A stretch of 64,000 nucleotides of DNA from Chamaelirium japonicum (GCA_947650365.1 OX393550.1:52836879-52900878), one strand, 5' to 3'; shown: positions 11,135-21,530, numbered from the stretch's first letter. The notes: generated by a model from the letters alone, not told the origin. Translations and numbers: made by a program.

Positions 11135-11683
11135 AACTCAGCCTGTTTGAGAATCGCAAGCAAGCTCTCCAGGAAGGCCGGAGAACGGGAGGTCGCATCC
11201 GAGGTATCCCGTTTGATAGCCGAACTGAAGGCTGTGAGCGAGGAGAGAGATAGGCTGAGGGAGATCCTGACTTCGAAGAAAACCACTCTCAAAGCCAAGA
11301 TCGAGGATCTTCGTAAAGGGAAACTGGAGATCAAGGGGTTGCAGGATCGTTGTGAGGCGCAGAGTCACGAACTTGAATCCTTGAAGAATCAACTCTCCAA
11401 GGTTGAGGACGTGTCCTGTGGTCGCACCAACGAGATCAAGGAGCTGAAAGAACGACTTGCTGCTCAACATGCTGCTTTTACTGTCAGGGAGGAGACTTCC
11501 AGGAAGGCATTGGAGCATGCACAATCTGAATGCAAGAGTTACAAGGAAACGGCTGAGAAAGCAGCAGAAGCACTCAGGGTCCATGCTGCCAGCGTCCGAT
11601 CTTCCAAGGCCTCAGTGGCGAGCAAATCTCGTGCTGGATCTGAGGGAGAGAAGTCGCGAGCGCAAAGTGTGGCCAAGCCTTGA

Positions 11684-11879
11684 GATCTTCTATCTTCTTT
11701 TTTTTTGTCGTTTGAATCTTGTAAACTCTCGATGTAACAGCTCACTCCTGTACTTGATCAATTTTTTGATAATAGAGATATTTGATGTTTTGAAGATTGA
11801 ATGTCTTGTGTTGATTGCCTTTGAATGTTGTGCTTGAATGCTGTGTCCTGAATGGTATTGGAATGTAAATACAAACACT
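11684..11879 (+). other. 3' untranslated region of the antisense gene
   Basis: T-rich sequence after the stop, with TTTGTCGTTTGAATCTTGTAA and GATAATAGAGAT, which could serve as plant polyadenylation signals. No ORF I can support. Confidence 0.45.
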
Positions 11880-12195
11880 TGAATGTAAGGGGTCGAGTCA
11901 CAACTCAATTACCCAAACTTATTGTAACTTGAAAATTGAACTTGAATTCGTGTAATATTTGAATGTGAGGGGTTGAGTCGCAACTCAAGCACCCAAACCT
12001 GTTAGACGATATTGAAATTGATTGAAATTGAATATTGAAATTTGAAGGTCAGTTTAACATTTGCCAGTGAGGGGTTGAGTCGCAACTCTAACACCCAAAG
12101 TTGTTAAAAGACTTGGTGGCTTGAATATGGTCAGTTTAATATTTGCTAGTAAGGGGTTGAGTCGCAACTCTAACATCCAAACTTGTTAAAAGACC
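11880..12195. repeat. Array A of element 1: about four 80-100-bp repeats
   Basis: Imperfect repeats sharing GGGGTTGAGTCGCAACTC followed by ACCCAAACTTGTT, near 11889, 11969, 12070 and 12150. The core GAGTCGCAACTC is a short hairpin. The array lies where pol (from the right) and the antisense gene (from the left) converge. Element 2 has a 78-bp array with hairpin cores at the same place. Confidence 0.75.
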
Positions 12196-12298
12196 TGGTA
12201 ACTTGAATTTTGAAACTGCTTTAGAACTTGAATTGAAAAGCTGAACACTTGCACATTTGAACATTTGAAAGAGTACTTTATTCATCATGGTATTTACA

Positions 12299-13340
12299 TC
12301 ATGGATAGAACAACTTGAGATGCCTAGAATTCCAAACTCGAGGCAATCTATCTCCTTCTGGTGAGATCAATCTGTAAGAACCTTTGCCTCCCACCGATTC
12401 GACAATGTAGGGACCTTCCCAGTTGGAAGCTAGTTTTCCACTGCTATGTTCCCTTGTGTTGTAGAAGACTGCTCTGAGAACTAGACTTCCTGCTGGGAAC
12501 TCTCTCTTGTAGACTTTCTTGTCGTAGGCTTGTTTGATCTTCTGTTGGTACTTGGCCACACGAAAGGAAGCTTGGTCTCGTAGTTCTTCAGAGAAGTCTA
12601 GATCATTGATCCGAAGCTCTTCGTTGATTCCTTCTTCAATTGCTCTGGTCTTCAGAGTACTTGATATGTTTTCTGTTGGGAGTACTGCTTCCGATCCATA
12701 TGTCAGACGAAGGGGTGAGAACCCTGTTGATCTTCTCGGAGTTGTGCGATACCCCCAAAGAACTTCAGGTAGGACCTGTTCCCATAATCCTTTCTTGTCG
12801 TTGAGTTTCTTCTTGAGTATACCAAGAATAGCTCTATTTGAGGCTTCAGCTTGACCATTGCATTGAGGATGTCTTGGAGTTGAATAGAATAGCTTGATAC
12901 CGTTGTTCAGACAGAACTCTCAGAATTTGTCGGAATCAAATTGAGCTCCATTGTCAGTAACAAGAACTTGAGGTGTACCGAACCTTGAGAAGATGTTGTG
13001 CCGAATGAATTTGATCACTTCGTCGTCAGTCTCTCGGAAGAGGGGCACGGCTTCAACCCATTTAGTAAAGTAATCAGTAGCCAGCAGTAGATATTTCTTT
13101 TAATTTGCTTGGAGTTGGTGGGAAAGGACGCAAGAAGGCCAACCCCCACTGATGGAAAGGCCATGGACTTGATAGTTGGTGAAGCTCATCTGCAGGGAGA
13201 TGGATAGCTCGAGCGTGTCGTTGACATGGCTCGCATCTTTGAACAACTTGTCGAGCATCTTTTGCCATTGTGGGCCAGTAATAACCTTGTAGCTTTGTCT
13301 TGGCTTCAAGAGATTTCCTCCCGAATGGTTGCCACAAGCT
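12299..13340 (-). pseudogene. Integrase of Tat element 1, decayed
   Basis: Reads leftwards after the second RNase H. The zinc-binding region (CEPCQRH, about 13220-13240) and SPWPFHQWGL lie in a shifted frame (13074-13337). The catalytic core follows at about 13090-12560 with a second frame change near 13090 and an in-frame TGA at 12920-12922. The C-terminal module (12299-12559) is open and carries KLASNWEGPY and the typical HLKLFYP end. Integrase inserts the element cDNA into chromosomal DNA; with two frame changes and a stop it cannot be made from this copy. The terminal TGA is at 12299-12301. Confidence 0.85.
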
Positions 13341-13987
13341 CCAGAGTGGATATCAATCAGGATTGCCTGTGCTTGTTCTGGACCAATACACTTGAGCAAT
13401 ATCCCGTTATGAGATTTGAAATACAGATCTTCTCCTTGAATAGTGTAGCAGGGGAGCTTCCTTTGAAGTCTTCGGGCTTGATTTGGATCTTCGGGCATTT
13501 TGCCATGCTTGAAGAAATCAAAGGTTGATCGTCTCCAGTCTTCAGGCTCATTTGTAGTAGTAGTGAGGTTCAATGCAAGTTGATCTCCACCCCCAGATCT
13601 CTTTGTAGTAGCAAGGATCTGTTGATCGGGGATGGTCTTGGACATTTCTTGATAATCAATCTGTATTTGCCTTCCTCCGAGTGAATCTCCAAGAACTGAG
13701 GCAGCATTGGCTAAGGCATCTGCTTCTCGGTTCTCTGCTCTTGGGATTTGAATGAATTCAGCATTAGTAAAACATTGTTGAAGACGTCGTACTAAAGCCA
13801 AGTAGAGTTGCATTCTTTCTTCACGAGCTGTGTACTCCCCATTGATTTGCCTTATGATCAACTGGGAGTCGCTGTAGACGATGATTCGATCTACCCCTAG
13901 GGATTTCGCCATCTCGAGTCCAGAAATGAGTGCTTCGTATTCGGCTTCGTTGTTGGTGGCAGTGAATCCGAGGAGAGTGGCCTTCTA
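13100..13987 (-). pseudogene. Second (archaeal-type) RNase H of Tat element 1, interrupted by a stop
   Basis: Begins inside the RT reading frame at LYTDGASS (about 14050) and continues past TAG 13985-13987 in the same frame. All four acidic positions of RNase HI can be read: TDGAS, NNEAEYEAL, SDSQL and NREADALA. This extra RNase H after the first is a published hallmark of plant Tat elements. The frame runs on through the linker into the integrase N-terminus and then shifts near 13320. It would degrade the RNA of the RNA/DNA hybrid during reverse transcription. Confidence 0.85.
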
Positions 13988-15562
13988 GAGATGATCAAGT
14001 TCGGGGGATACCAAGACTATCCCAGTTCCCGAACCGATCGCACTTGAAGCTCCATCAGTGTATAGCTTCCATGGAGGAGTTGTAGCAATAGCCTCAAGAC
14101 TTGGATCAATTTTTGTTGCAAGGTTGATCGGAGTATTGTCCTCATCTTCTAAGCGCATGTCGACATCTTCTTCCCAGGTGATGGGGTCTTCAACTGGAAA
14201 ATCAGCTTGAAAATCGGCAATAGCTTGACCTTTGATAGAAGTGCGAGATTCGAACTGAATCCCCAAAGCACTCATTTCGATCACCCATTTAATCATTCGA
14301 CCAGCTCGACCAGCTTTGTCAATGATATCTTTGAGCGGGTGTTCTGAAATGACAGTGATCTGGTGGGAGACGAAGTATGGTTGGAGACGACGCGATGCAG
14401 TGAGCAAGGCCAGGATGACCTTCTCAGTTTTTGAATAGCGAGTTTCAGCCGGAAGAAGGGTGTGGCTGATATAATAAACTGGATGTTCGACGCCATTTCT
14501 TCTACTGACTAGGACTGCACTGATTGCTTGATCGGTCATAGCGAGATATAGCCATAAGTCTTTTTTTGGGAGTGGAGCCGTCATGATAGGAGTTTGAACC
14601 AGATATTTCTTGATGCTTTGAAATGCTTCTTCACAGATCGGATTCCAGCCGGAGGTGTCTGCCTTTCGTAGTTTGTCGAAGAGGGGCTTACACTTATCGG
14701 AAGACTTTGAGATGAATCGATTGAGGGCAGCAAGTCTTCCAGTGAGGCGCTGCACTTCCTTTCGATTGGTAGGTGAAGGCATGTCGAGGATAGCTCGAAT
14801 TTGATCGGGATTGGCTTCAATACCCCTCCTGGTCACAAGATGACCCAGGAATTTTCCAGATTGAACTCCGAAAGCGCACTTGGCTGGATTGAGCTTCATA
14901 CGATATTTTCGAAGAACTTGAAAGGTTTCCGCCAGATCAGAAAGATGCTTGCTTCGCACTGAGCTCTTGGTGAGGAGATCATCGACATAGACTTCGACGT
15001 TGCGACCGATCTGATCTTCGAACATCTTTGTGACTAACCTTTGATAGGTGGAACCAGTATTCTTGAGGCCGAATGGCATGACATTGTAGCAGTAGAGGCC
15101 TCGGCTAGTCACAAAACATGTCTTCTCTTGATCATCAGCGTGAAGAGGAATTTGATTGTACCCAAAGTATCCATCCATGAAAGACAATAGCTCGTGGCCT
15201 GCAGTGGCATCGACGAGTCTATCGATCCTTGGCATGGGGAATGGGTCTTTGGGGCAAGCCTTGTTAAGATTGGTAAAGTCGATGCAGACTCTGACCTTCC
15301 CGTTCTTCTTTGGAACAGCAACAATATTAGAGATCCAAGTAGGATACTCTACTTCACGGATGAAGCCTGCTACGACTAGCTTGGTGATTTCTTCTTGAAC
15401 AGCAACTTGCAGCTCTGGTCGGATAGTGCGTGGCTTTTGCTTGACAGGTTTCACCTCTTCTTTGATCGCGAGTCGGTGACAAGCATCATCTGGATTGATG
15501 CCAGGCATGTCTTCGAAACACCAAGCGAAGATGTCGATATTGGACTTGAGGAAGGATACCAT
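13985..15562 (-). pseudogene. Reverse transcriptase and first RNase H of Tat element 1
   Basis: An open stretch of 525 codons in the same frame as gag-protease. RT motifs appear in order: NIVAVPKKNGKVRVCIDF, ACPKDPFPMPRID, SFMDGYFGYNQIPL, VMPFGLKN, and the catalytic VYVDDLL near 14985. KFLGHLV and the RNase H connection follow. The first RNase H lacks its leading Asp (LYLAMTDQA where LxTDAS is usual), so it is probably inactive, while the second domain keeps its acidic residues. The stretch ends at TAG 13985-13987 within the second RNase H. Read from the right it starts downstream of two in-frame stops (15851 and 15716), so it is part of one broken polyprotein. Confidence 0.9.
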
Positions 15563-15715
15563 ATCTTGCGCCTCTGCGTCGCTAAGACCGGTACCAATGA
15601 AAGTCTGTCGAGGGAGATCTCCGCTGCTGATGTTGATTGGGATGATTTCTTCAATTGAAGGTGACGCTTCCCATTCGATTGGTGGGGGTTCTGTCAGCGA
15701 AATCTCCTTTGATTG

Positions 15716-15853
15716 CTATTTGGAAGAGGGACCAGCTTCATCTCGTGGCCGCTTTGGAGGAGCAATGTTGATCTTTCGATCTGTCTTAGCCGCCGCAGCC
15801 TCACAAGACCTTCCAGCTTGGAGATCACCTCGAATGCAGACGATGCCTTCTCA
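15716..15853 (-). pseudogene. Gag-protease/RT linker of element 1 with two in-frame stops
   Basis: The protease frame meets TGA at 15851-15853, shortly after the conserved ILGRPFL, then reads on in the same frame through a Lys/Pro-rich linker to TAG at 15716-15718, and then opens again into RT. Because all three parts share one frame, the stops are best read as mutations, although a regulated stop between protease and RT is known for some Tat/Ogre elements and cannot be excluded for the first one. Confidence 0.65.
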
Positions 15854-18184
15854 AGTTGCAAACTTGAGTAGTTGATGATAAGAAGAGGAGATGGCATTGA
15901 TCTGATGGAGGAATGGTCGCCCGAGGATGGCGTTGTAACTGGAGACCCCTTCGACAATGGCAAACCTCACCGAGACTCGAGTCTCTCGGCTGAGGTCTAG
16001 ATTGAATCTCGATTCACCCACCGTGATGCTTTGTTCACCGTTGAAGCCAGTGATCACGGTCGGGACGACATCGAGGCTTTGATATTTATGTCCCAGACGT
16101 TTGAAGCAGTCTGAGAACATAATGTCGATAGAACTCCCGGTGTCGATGAGGATCCGATTGACGGTGCTTCCATCGATGACGAGTTTCAAAACCAGGGGGT
16201 CTCGATGTGGAGTATGAACTCCTTGAAGATCAGTGTCGTTGAAGACAATGGACGGCCAAGCAAGACCTTCAATAGGCTTCTCGATCCAGGTATCTTCTTT
16301 ATTTGTAGTAGATCGAACATGGAAGATGCGCCGAATCTGCCGATCGACTTCTTTCCCGGTCACTGCTTGGTTGTGCAATGATCCATGAATGCCAAAGATA
16401 TTGGCATTCACGGTGAGAGATGATGGGTTGGAAGAGATTTGATGTATCCAACACACTTCTTTCCCCTTTGCAGAGGTTCGACGTTGATCGTGCCCGTTGC
16501 TGACGAATTCTTGAAGGTGGCCCTCTCGCAGTAAGTCTTCAAGATAGAACTTCAACCGATAGCATCGATCGATAGAGTGGCCGTGACTTCGATGGAATTC
16601 ACAGTAGACTGTTTTGTCTGCTGTGAATTTGGAGTTTGGCTGAAGAGGATTGGGCCTCCGAAGATACTCGTCGTGTTGAATGCGGTCGAGTATCTGTTCG
16701 ACTGGTATATTCCACTCGGTGAAAGTGGTCTTCGTTGGAGATCGACGCCCGTCATTCTTTGATCGTTTGTTGGCTGGAGGGGCTGCTGCCTCAGTATTGT
16801 AGGCTTTAGCAGTATACTTTGGAGCTTCTCTCTCAGCAGGTCTTCGCTTTGTTTCTCGCCCTTTCCGAGCGACTTGATCGTCTTCGACCTTGATCTCTCT
16901 CTGGATTCGATCGAACATAGCACCCAGAGAAGGAGGGGGATTGCGGATGAAGTCGTTGTAGATGTGCAGATCAAAGCGGAGGGCGTTCTGGAAAGCCAAC
17001 ATGATGGCTTCATCATCCAGATGTCTTCCAGAGAGGGCAGCATGCTCGTTGCGAAACCTCCTAGTGAAACTTCGGAGAGTCTCGTCAGCACCCATCCTTA
17101 GCCGATAGAGAGAGTCGAGCTTCCTCTCGGGCTTCAGATTGAGCTGATAATGCTGCACAAAGAGTTTAGCCAAAACATCGAACTGGGTGATGGACCCAGC
17201 TCGAAGATTATGATACCAGTCGAGCGACCGCTCATCGAGACTTCCTGCGAAGGTGCGACAGAGCACATTATTTTCTTCTTTGTGTGGCGTTAGAGCTTGC
17301 TTGAATGCGAGGATATGGAGAGTAGGGTCTCCTCGTATGCAGTTGAATTTAGGGAGGACAGGAGTTCTCCATCCCCTTGGAAATATTGACTCGAAGAGGC
17401 TTCGATGTAGAGGCCCAGCAGAGGAATAGCCATCCCTACGACCATGTCCTCGACCTAGAGGTGGGTCAAGAGGCAAGATCGCAAGGTCTTGCTCGGGCAT
17501 TGAAGTATTTGCCGGTTGAAGCCTATGTCGGAGGTCCGATCCAAGCCCACGTTGAAGCAGAATAGAAGGAGAGACTCTACTCTTTGAAGGAGCGCCTTTC
17601 ATTTGGTGCTTCCTTGGTGTATTGAATTTTGAAGGTGCCCTCTTGTCGCAGTTGCGGCCAGAAGACGATTGGGAAGACTCGTCGTCGAGGCGATCCCAAA
17701 CACTCTGCTTCCAGGGGGCAGCAGAGGGAGTTGGGTCGCGTTGGATCCTCTCGAGGGCAGCAGTGCCCATTGACCTCCGTTGCTCGGAGTGAATTGAATA
17801 TCGAGGAAGATCGATCCTCTCGCTTGTAGAGGGAATAGGTAGAGCGATCCCAGCCTCGGAAGCTGCTTTCTTCAGAGCATCCCTCTCAGCGGTGAGGGTG
17901 GCATTTTGCTTCGCCAATTGGAGCAGTTGGAAGTCGACTGCAGAGATTTGGTAGGTTGATGGAGGGTCTTCAGCAGGAGTGGGTGTTGTTTGCCCAATTG
18001 ACTGTCGCGCGGGGCGGGCGATAGGTCGATCGACAGATCTCCCACTTCCTGAACGAACCCCCATCTCGGGGACAGCAAGGGGCTGTCCGAAGTTGAGCCT
18101 TTGACTCATTGAACGTGTCTCAGGACGAGGTTGTTGTTGAGTGTTACTTTCTTCTGGTTGACCCTGGTGTTTTGTCCTCGCCAT
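15851..18184 (-). CDS. Gag-protease of Tat element 1
   Basis: 777 codons open from ATG 18184, 145 bases after the PBS. The N-terminal third is low complexity with basic/Ser-rich stretches. The central capsid-type gag region runs from LPKFNCIRGDPT to IQREIKVEDDQVARKG (about residues 275-450) and should form the particle that packages element RNA. A zinc knuckle of the form C-x2-H-x4-H-x4-C (CEFHRSHGH...DRC, about 16590-16640) follows; the same unusual CHHC spacing occurs in element 2. The aspartic protease has LIDTGSSIDIMF (about 16135) and AILGRPFL near the end. The first stop is at 15851-15853. Gag and protease are intact in this copy, but the downstream enzymes are not. Confidence 0.9.
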   Translation of the reverse strand: MARTKHQGQPEESNTQQQPRPETRSMSQRLNFGQPLAVPEMGVRSGSGRSVDRPIARPARQSIGQTTPTPAEDPPSTYQISAVDFQLLQLAKQNATLTAERDALKKAASEAGIALPIPSTSERIDLPRYSIHSEQRRSMGTAALERIQRDPTPSAAPWKQSVWDRLDDESSQSSSGRNCDKRAPSKFNTPRKHQMKGAPSKSRVSPSILLQRGLGSDLRHRLQPANTSMPEQDLAILPLDPPLGRGHGRRDGYSSAGPLHRSLFESIFPRGWRTPVLPKFNCIRGDPTLHILAFKQALTPHKEENNVLCRTFAGSLDERSLDWYHNLRAGSITQFDVLAKLFVQHYQLNLKPERKLDSLYRLRMGADETLRSFTRRFRNEHAALSGRHLDDEAIMLAFQNALRFDLHIYNDFIRNPPPSLGAMFDRIQREIKVEDDQVARKGRETKRRPAEREAPKYTAKAYNTEAAAPPANKRSKNDGRRSPTKTTFTEWNIPVEQILDRIQHDEYLRRPNPLQPNSKFTADKTVYCEFHRSHGHSIDRCYRLKFYLEDLLREGHLQEFVSNGHDQRRTSAKGKEVCWIHQISSNPSSLTVNANIFGIHGSLHNQAVTGKEVDRQIRRIFHVRSTTNKEDTWIEKPIEGLAWPSIVFNDTDLQGVHTPHRDPLVLKLVIDGSTVNRILIDTGSSIDIMFSDCFKRLGHKYQSLDVVPTVITGFNGEQSITVGESRFNLDLSRETRVSVRFAIVEGVSSYNAILGRPFLHQINAISSSYHQLLKFAT

Positions 18185-18328
18185 TCAGAGAGCGAAGGGT
18201 GCAACGAGAGTTCCGACGTCCGATCAGTTGGTTGATCAACCGAGGGGGCGAGGAAGTTTGACTATCAAGATCGGTTGTGTGCTCAACCGATCAAGTAGTA
18301 GTGAAGAGAGCTCGACTTTTTGCTCGGA

Positions 18329-18345
18329 TCCCACAGACGGCGCCA
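18329..18345 (-). other. Primer-binding site of element 1
   Basis: On the minus strand TGGCGCCGTCTGTGGGA starts three bases after the 5' LTR end. The same 17 bases occur at 36891-36907 in element 2. A tRNA 3' end primes minus-strand synthesis here; I do not assign the tRNA by eye. Confidence 0.88.
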
Positions 18346-18348
18346 AAC

Positions 18349-19020
18349 TGTGGGGGAAAATCTTCGTGCCGACCCGAAGACTTCGCAGCACCAGTCAATT
18401 GAAGTTGAAGTTGACGTCGAAGATCGTTGGTCGCTCTGTTGATTGAGGTTGAAGCCTTTGATATGTAAACAGAGAGATGCAATCAGATAGAGAGTTTAAC
18501 ATGAGAAGTGATCTCGGAGTTCAGCCGAAGCCTACGTCTCCGTGCTATAGGAAGCAACCCGAATTCACTAACACTTATGTTAATGTGATCTCGACAGGCC
18601 GAGTATCACAAGAAACGCTCTGATCTCTTCGAAGGAGAGAAGAAGATCAAAGAGAGATGGTAGATGGGGAGCTGAGAGATTTCAGAGTTCTGATTCTGAA
18701 AATCAGATCTCAGAGTGGAAATCAAAAATTCTGGATCTTAGATTTCGATCCTTTTACATTCGAAGGCTCTGCTATTTATAGAACTTTCTGGTGGTAAATG
18801 GCGGTTTCTGTTGCAGCATCTGGGGCCCACCAGGCAGGGCCGGTGGGTCCCGTAGTAGTCCTCGTGGACCCACCAGGCAGGGCCGGTGGGTCCCGTGGTA
18901 GTCTTCGTGGGCCCACCAGGCAGGGCCGGTGGGTCCCATGGTAGTCTTCGTGGGCCCACCAGGCAGGGCCGGTGGGTCCCGTGGTAGTTTGGTAAACTTC
19001 TGCCAAAATTTGCACCCACA
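18349..19020 (-). repeat. Element 1, 5' LTR
   Basis: 672 bp, TGTGGG...CCCACA. It is the 5' LTR because the PBS lies directly inside it. It holds three full copies of the 43-bp GGTGGGTCCC unit (starts 18842, 18885, 18928, partial 18971) and the TATA box that should drive the element RNA. Confidence 0.93.
18773..18780 (-). promoter_or_regulatory. TATA box in the 5' LTR of element 1
   Basis: TATAAATA on the minus strand, in GAAAGTTCTATAAATAGCAG. It is identical in the 3' LTR (6715-6722). It is the likely core promoter for genomic RNA, placing U3/R a few tens of bases to the left. Confidence 0.75.
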
Positions 19021-21375
19021 ATCCATTCTAATCCATTCGTAGGATCCATTCTAATCCATTCGTACGATCCATTCTAATTCATTCGTACGATCCATTCTAA
19101 TTCATTCGCTCGAATGTATCCATTCTAATCCATTCGTACGATCCATTCTAATCCATTCGTACAATCCATTCTAATTCATTCGCATGAATGTAACCATTTT
19201 AATTCATTCATTTGATCTATTCTAATTCATTCGTACGATCCATTCTAATTCATTCGTCCGATCCATTCTAATTTATTCGCATGAATGTATCCATTCTAAT
19301 TCATTCGTACGATCCATTCTAATTCATTCGTACGATCCATTCTAATTCATTCGTAAGATCCATTCTAATTCATTCATACGATCCATTCTAATTCATTCGC
19401 ACGATCCATTCTAATTCATTCGCACGAATGTATCCATTCTAGTTCATTCGTACGATCCATTCTAATTCATTCGTACGATCCATTCTAATTCATTCGCACG
19501 ATCCATTCTAATTCATTCGTACGATCAATTCTAATTCATTCGCACGAATGTATCCATTCTAATTCATTCGTACGATCCTGAATTAGAATGGATCGTACGA
19601 ATGAATTAGAATGGATACCTTTGTGCATATGAATTAGAATGGATCGTACGAATGAATTAGAATGGATCATATTAATGAATTAGAATGGATCGTACGAATG
19701 AATTAGAATGGATACATTTGTGCGAATGAATTAGAATGGATCGTGCACGAATATATCCATTCTAATTTATTCGTACGATCCATTCCAATTCATTAATATG
19801 ATCCATTCTAATTCATTCGTACGATCCATTCTAATTCATATGCACAAAGGTATCCATTCTAATCCATTCGTAGGATCCATTCTAATCCATTCGTACGATC
19901 CATTCTAATTCATTCGTACGATCCATTCTAATTCATTCGCTCGAATGTATCCATTCTAATCCATTCGTACGATCCATTCTAATCCATTCGTACGATCCAT
20001 TCTAATTCATTCGCATGAATGTAACCATTCTAATTCATTCATTTGATCCATTCTAATTCATTCGTACGATCCATTCTAATTCATTCGTCCGATCCATTCT
20101 AATTCATTCGCACGAATGTATCCATTCTAATTCATTCGTACGATCCATTCTAATTCATTCGTATGATCCATTCTAATTCATTCGTAAGATCCATTCTAAT
20201 TCATTCGTACGATCCATTCTAATTCATTCGTACGATCCATTCTAATTCATTCGCACGAATGTATCCATTCTAGTTCATTCGAACGATCCATTCTAATTCA
20301 TTCGTACAATCCATTCTAATTCATCGCACGATCCATTCTAATTCATTCGTACGATCAATTCTAATTCATTCGCACGAATGTATCCATTCTAATTCATTCA
20401 TACGAACCATTCTAATTCATTCGTACGATCCATTCTAATTCATTCGTACGATCCATTCTAATTCATTCGTCCGATCCATTCTAATTCATTCGCACGAATG
20501 TATCCATTCTAATTCATTCGTATGATCCATTCTAATTCATTCGTACGATCTATTCTAATTCATTCGCACGAATGTATCCATTCTAGTTCATTCGTATGAT
20601 CCATTCTAATTCATTCGTACGATCCATTCTAATTCATTCGCACGATCCATTCTAATTCATTCGTACGATCCATTCTAATTTATTCGTTCGATCAATTCTA
20701 ATTCATTAGCACGATCCATTCTAATTCATTCGTATGATCCATTCTAATTCATTCGCACGATCCATTCTAATTCATTCATAGGATCCATTCTAATTCATTC
20801 ATATGATCTATTCTAATTATTTCGCACGAATGTATCCATTCTAATTCATTCGCACGAATGTATCCATTCTAATTCATTCGTACGATCCATTCTAATTCAT
20901 TCGTACGATCCATTCTAATTCATTCGTACGATCCATTCTAATTCATTCATACGGTTTATTCTAATTCATTCATACAATCCATTCTAATTCTTTCACACGA
21001 TCCATTCTAATTCATTCGTACGATCTATATTCTAATTCATTCGCACAATCCATTCTATTTCATTCGTACGATCCATTCTTACTCATTGGTACGATCCATT
21101 CTAATTCATTCGCACGAATGTATCCAGTCTAATTCATTCGTACAAATCCATTCTAATTCATTCGTACAATCTATTCTATTTCATTCGTACGATCCATTCT
21201 TACTCATTCGTATGATCCATTCTAATTCATTCGGACGAATGTATACATTCTAATTTATTCGTACGATCTATTCTAATTCATTCGTACTATCCATTCTAAT
21301 TCATTCGTACGATCCATTCTAATTCATTCGCACGAATGTATCCATTCTAATTCATTCGTACGGTCCATTCTAATT

Positions 21376-21530
21376 CATTCGCACAATCCATTCTATTTCA
21401 TTCGTACGATCCATTCTTACTCATTCGTATGATCCATTATGGATACATTCGTGCGAATGAAATAGAATGGATCATACAAATGAGTAAGAATGGATCGTAC
21501 GAATAAAATAGAATGGATTGTGCGAATGAA
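21376..21530. repeat. Fold-back junction with 27-bp spacer, orientation B
   Basis: The left arm ends at 21438 (GTATGATCCATT) and the right arm starts at 21466 (AATGGATCATAC); the arms are inverted complements. The 27-bp spacer 21439-21465 (ATGGATACATTCGTGCGAAT...) is the reverse complement, with one difference, of the spacer at 24812-24838. Confidence 0.8.

Larger units (their letters stand above)
8887..11683 (+). pseudogene. Antisense ORF of Tat element 1: gypsy-type 'Transposase_28'-like protein, 3 exons, one frameshift
   Basis: Runs against gag-pol and converges on it. Exons 8887-10836, 10924-11063 and 11135-11683; both junctions follow GT-AG rules and keep frame. The start at ATG 8887 (context AAATGG) follows a TATA box. 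Part 1 holds a domain with GLCPGQ then NSWRI, the pattern I associate with Pfam Transposase_28 (putative gypsy-type transposon protein). Part 2 is highly charged, with AKKKRKIP (a nuclear-localisation-like motif), Glu/Asp runs and a duplicated GHGGGEEEIPPTP. Exon 3 is a long coiled coil (heptads through ELKAVSEERDRLREIL) ending in a Ser/Lys tail. One frame change near 9244-9246 separates the first about 119 codons from the rest; otherwise the gene is open. Function is unknown: a nuclear, self-associating regulator is inference; a captured host gene is an alternative. Confidence 0.82.
6281..19020 (-). mobile_element. Tat-lineage Ty3/gypsy LTR retrotransposon, element 1
   Basis: A 12.7-kb complete element, transcribed leftwards: 5' LTR 18349-19020, PBS, gag-protease-RT-RNase H-second RNase H-integrase (18184 to 12299), short repeats (about 11880-12195), antisense gene (8887-11683, plus strand), palindrome-rich arrays (about 7160-8460), PPT and 3' LTR 6281-7039. 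LTR termini are TGTGGG...CCCACA and there is a 5-bp ATCCA target duplication. The dual RNase H, CHHC gag knuckle, PBS and antisense ORF are the established signature of the plant Tat branch (Retand/Ogre relatives); the exact family is not settled. Gag-pol has several stops and frameshifts, so the copy is not autonomous. By eye the LTRs differ by about nine substitutions outside the 43-bp repeats, which suggests a fairly recent insertion. Confidence 0.93.

Noticed and set aside
12534-13528. Plus-strand frames of about 100 codons across the element 1 integrase
   Set aside because: Shadow frames of the minus-strand integrase; no own features.
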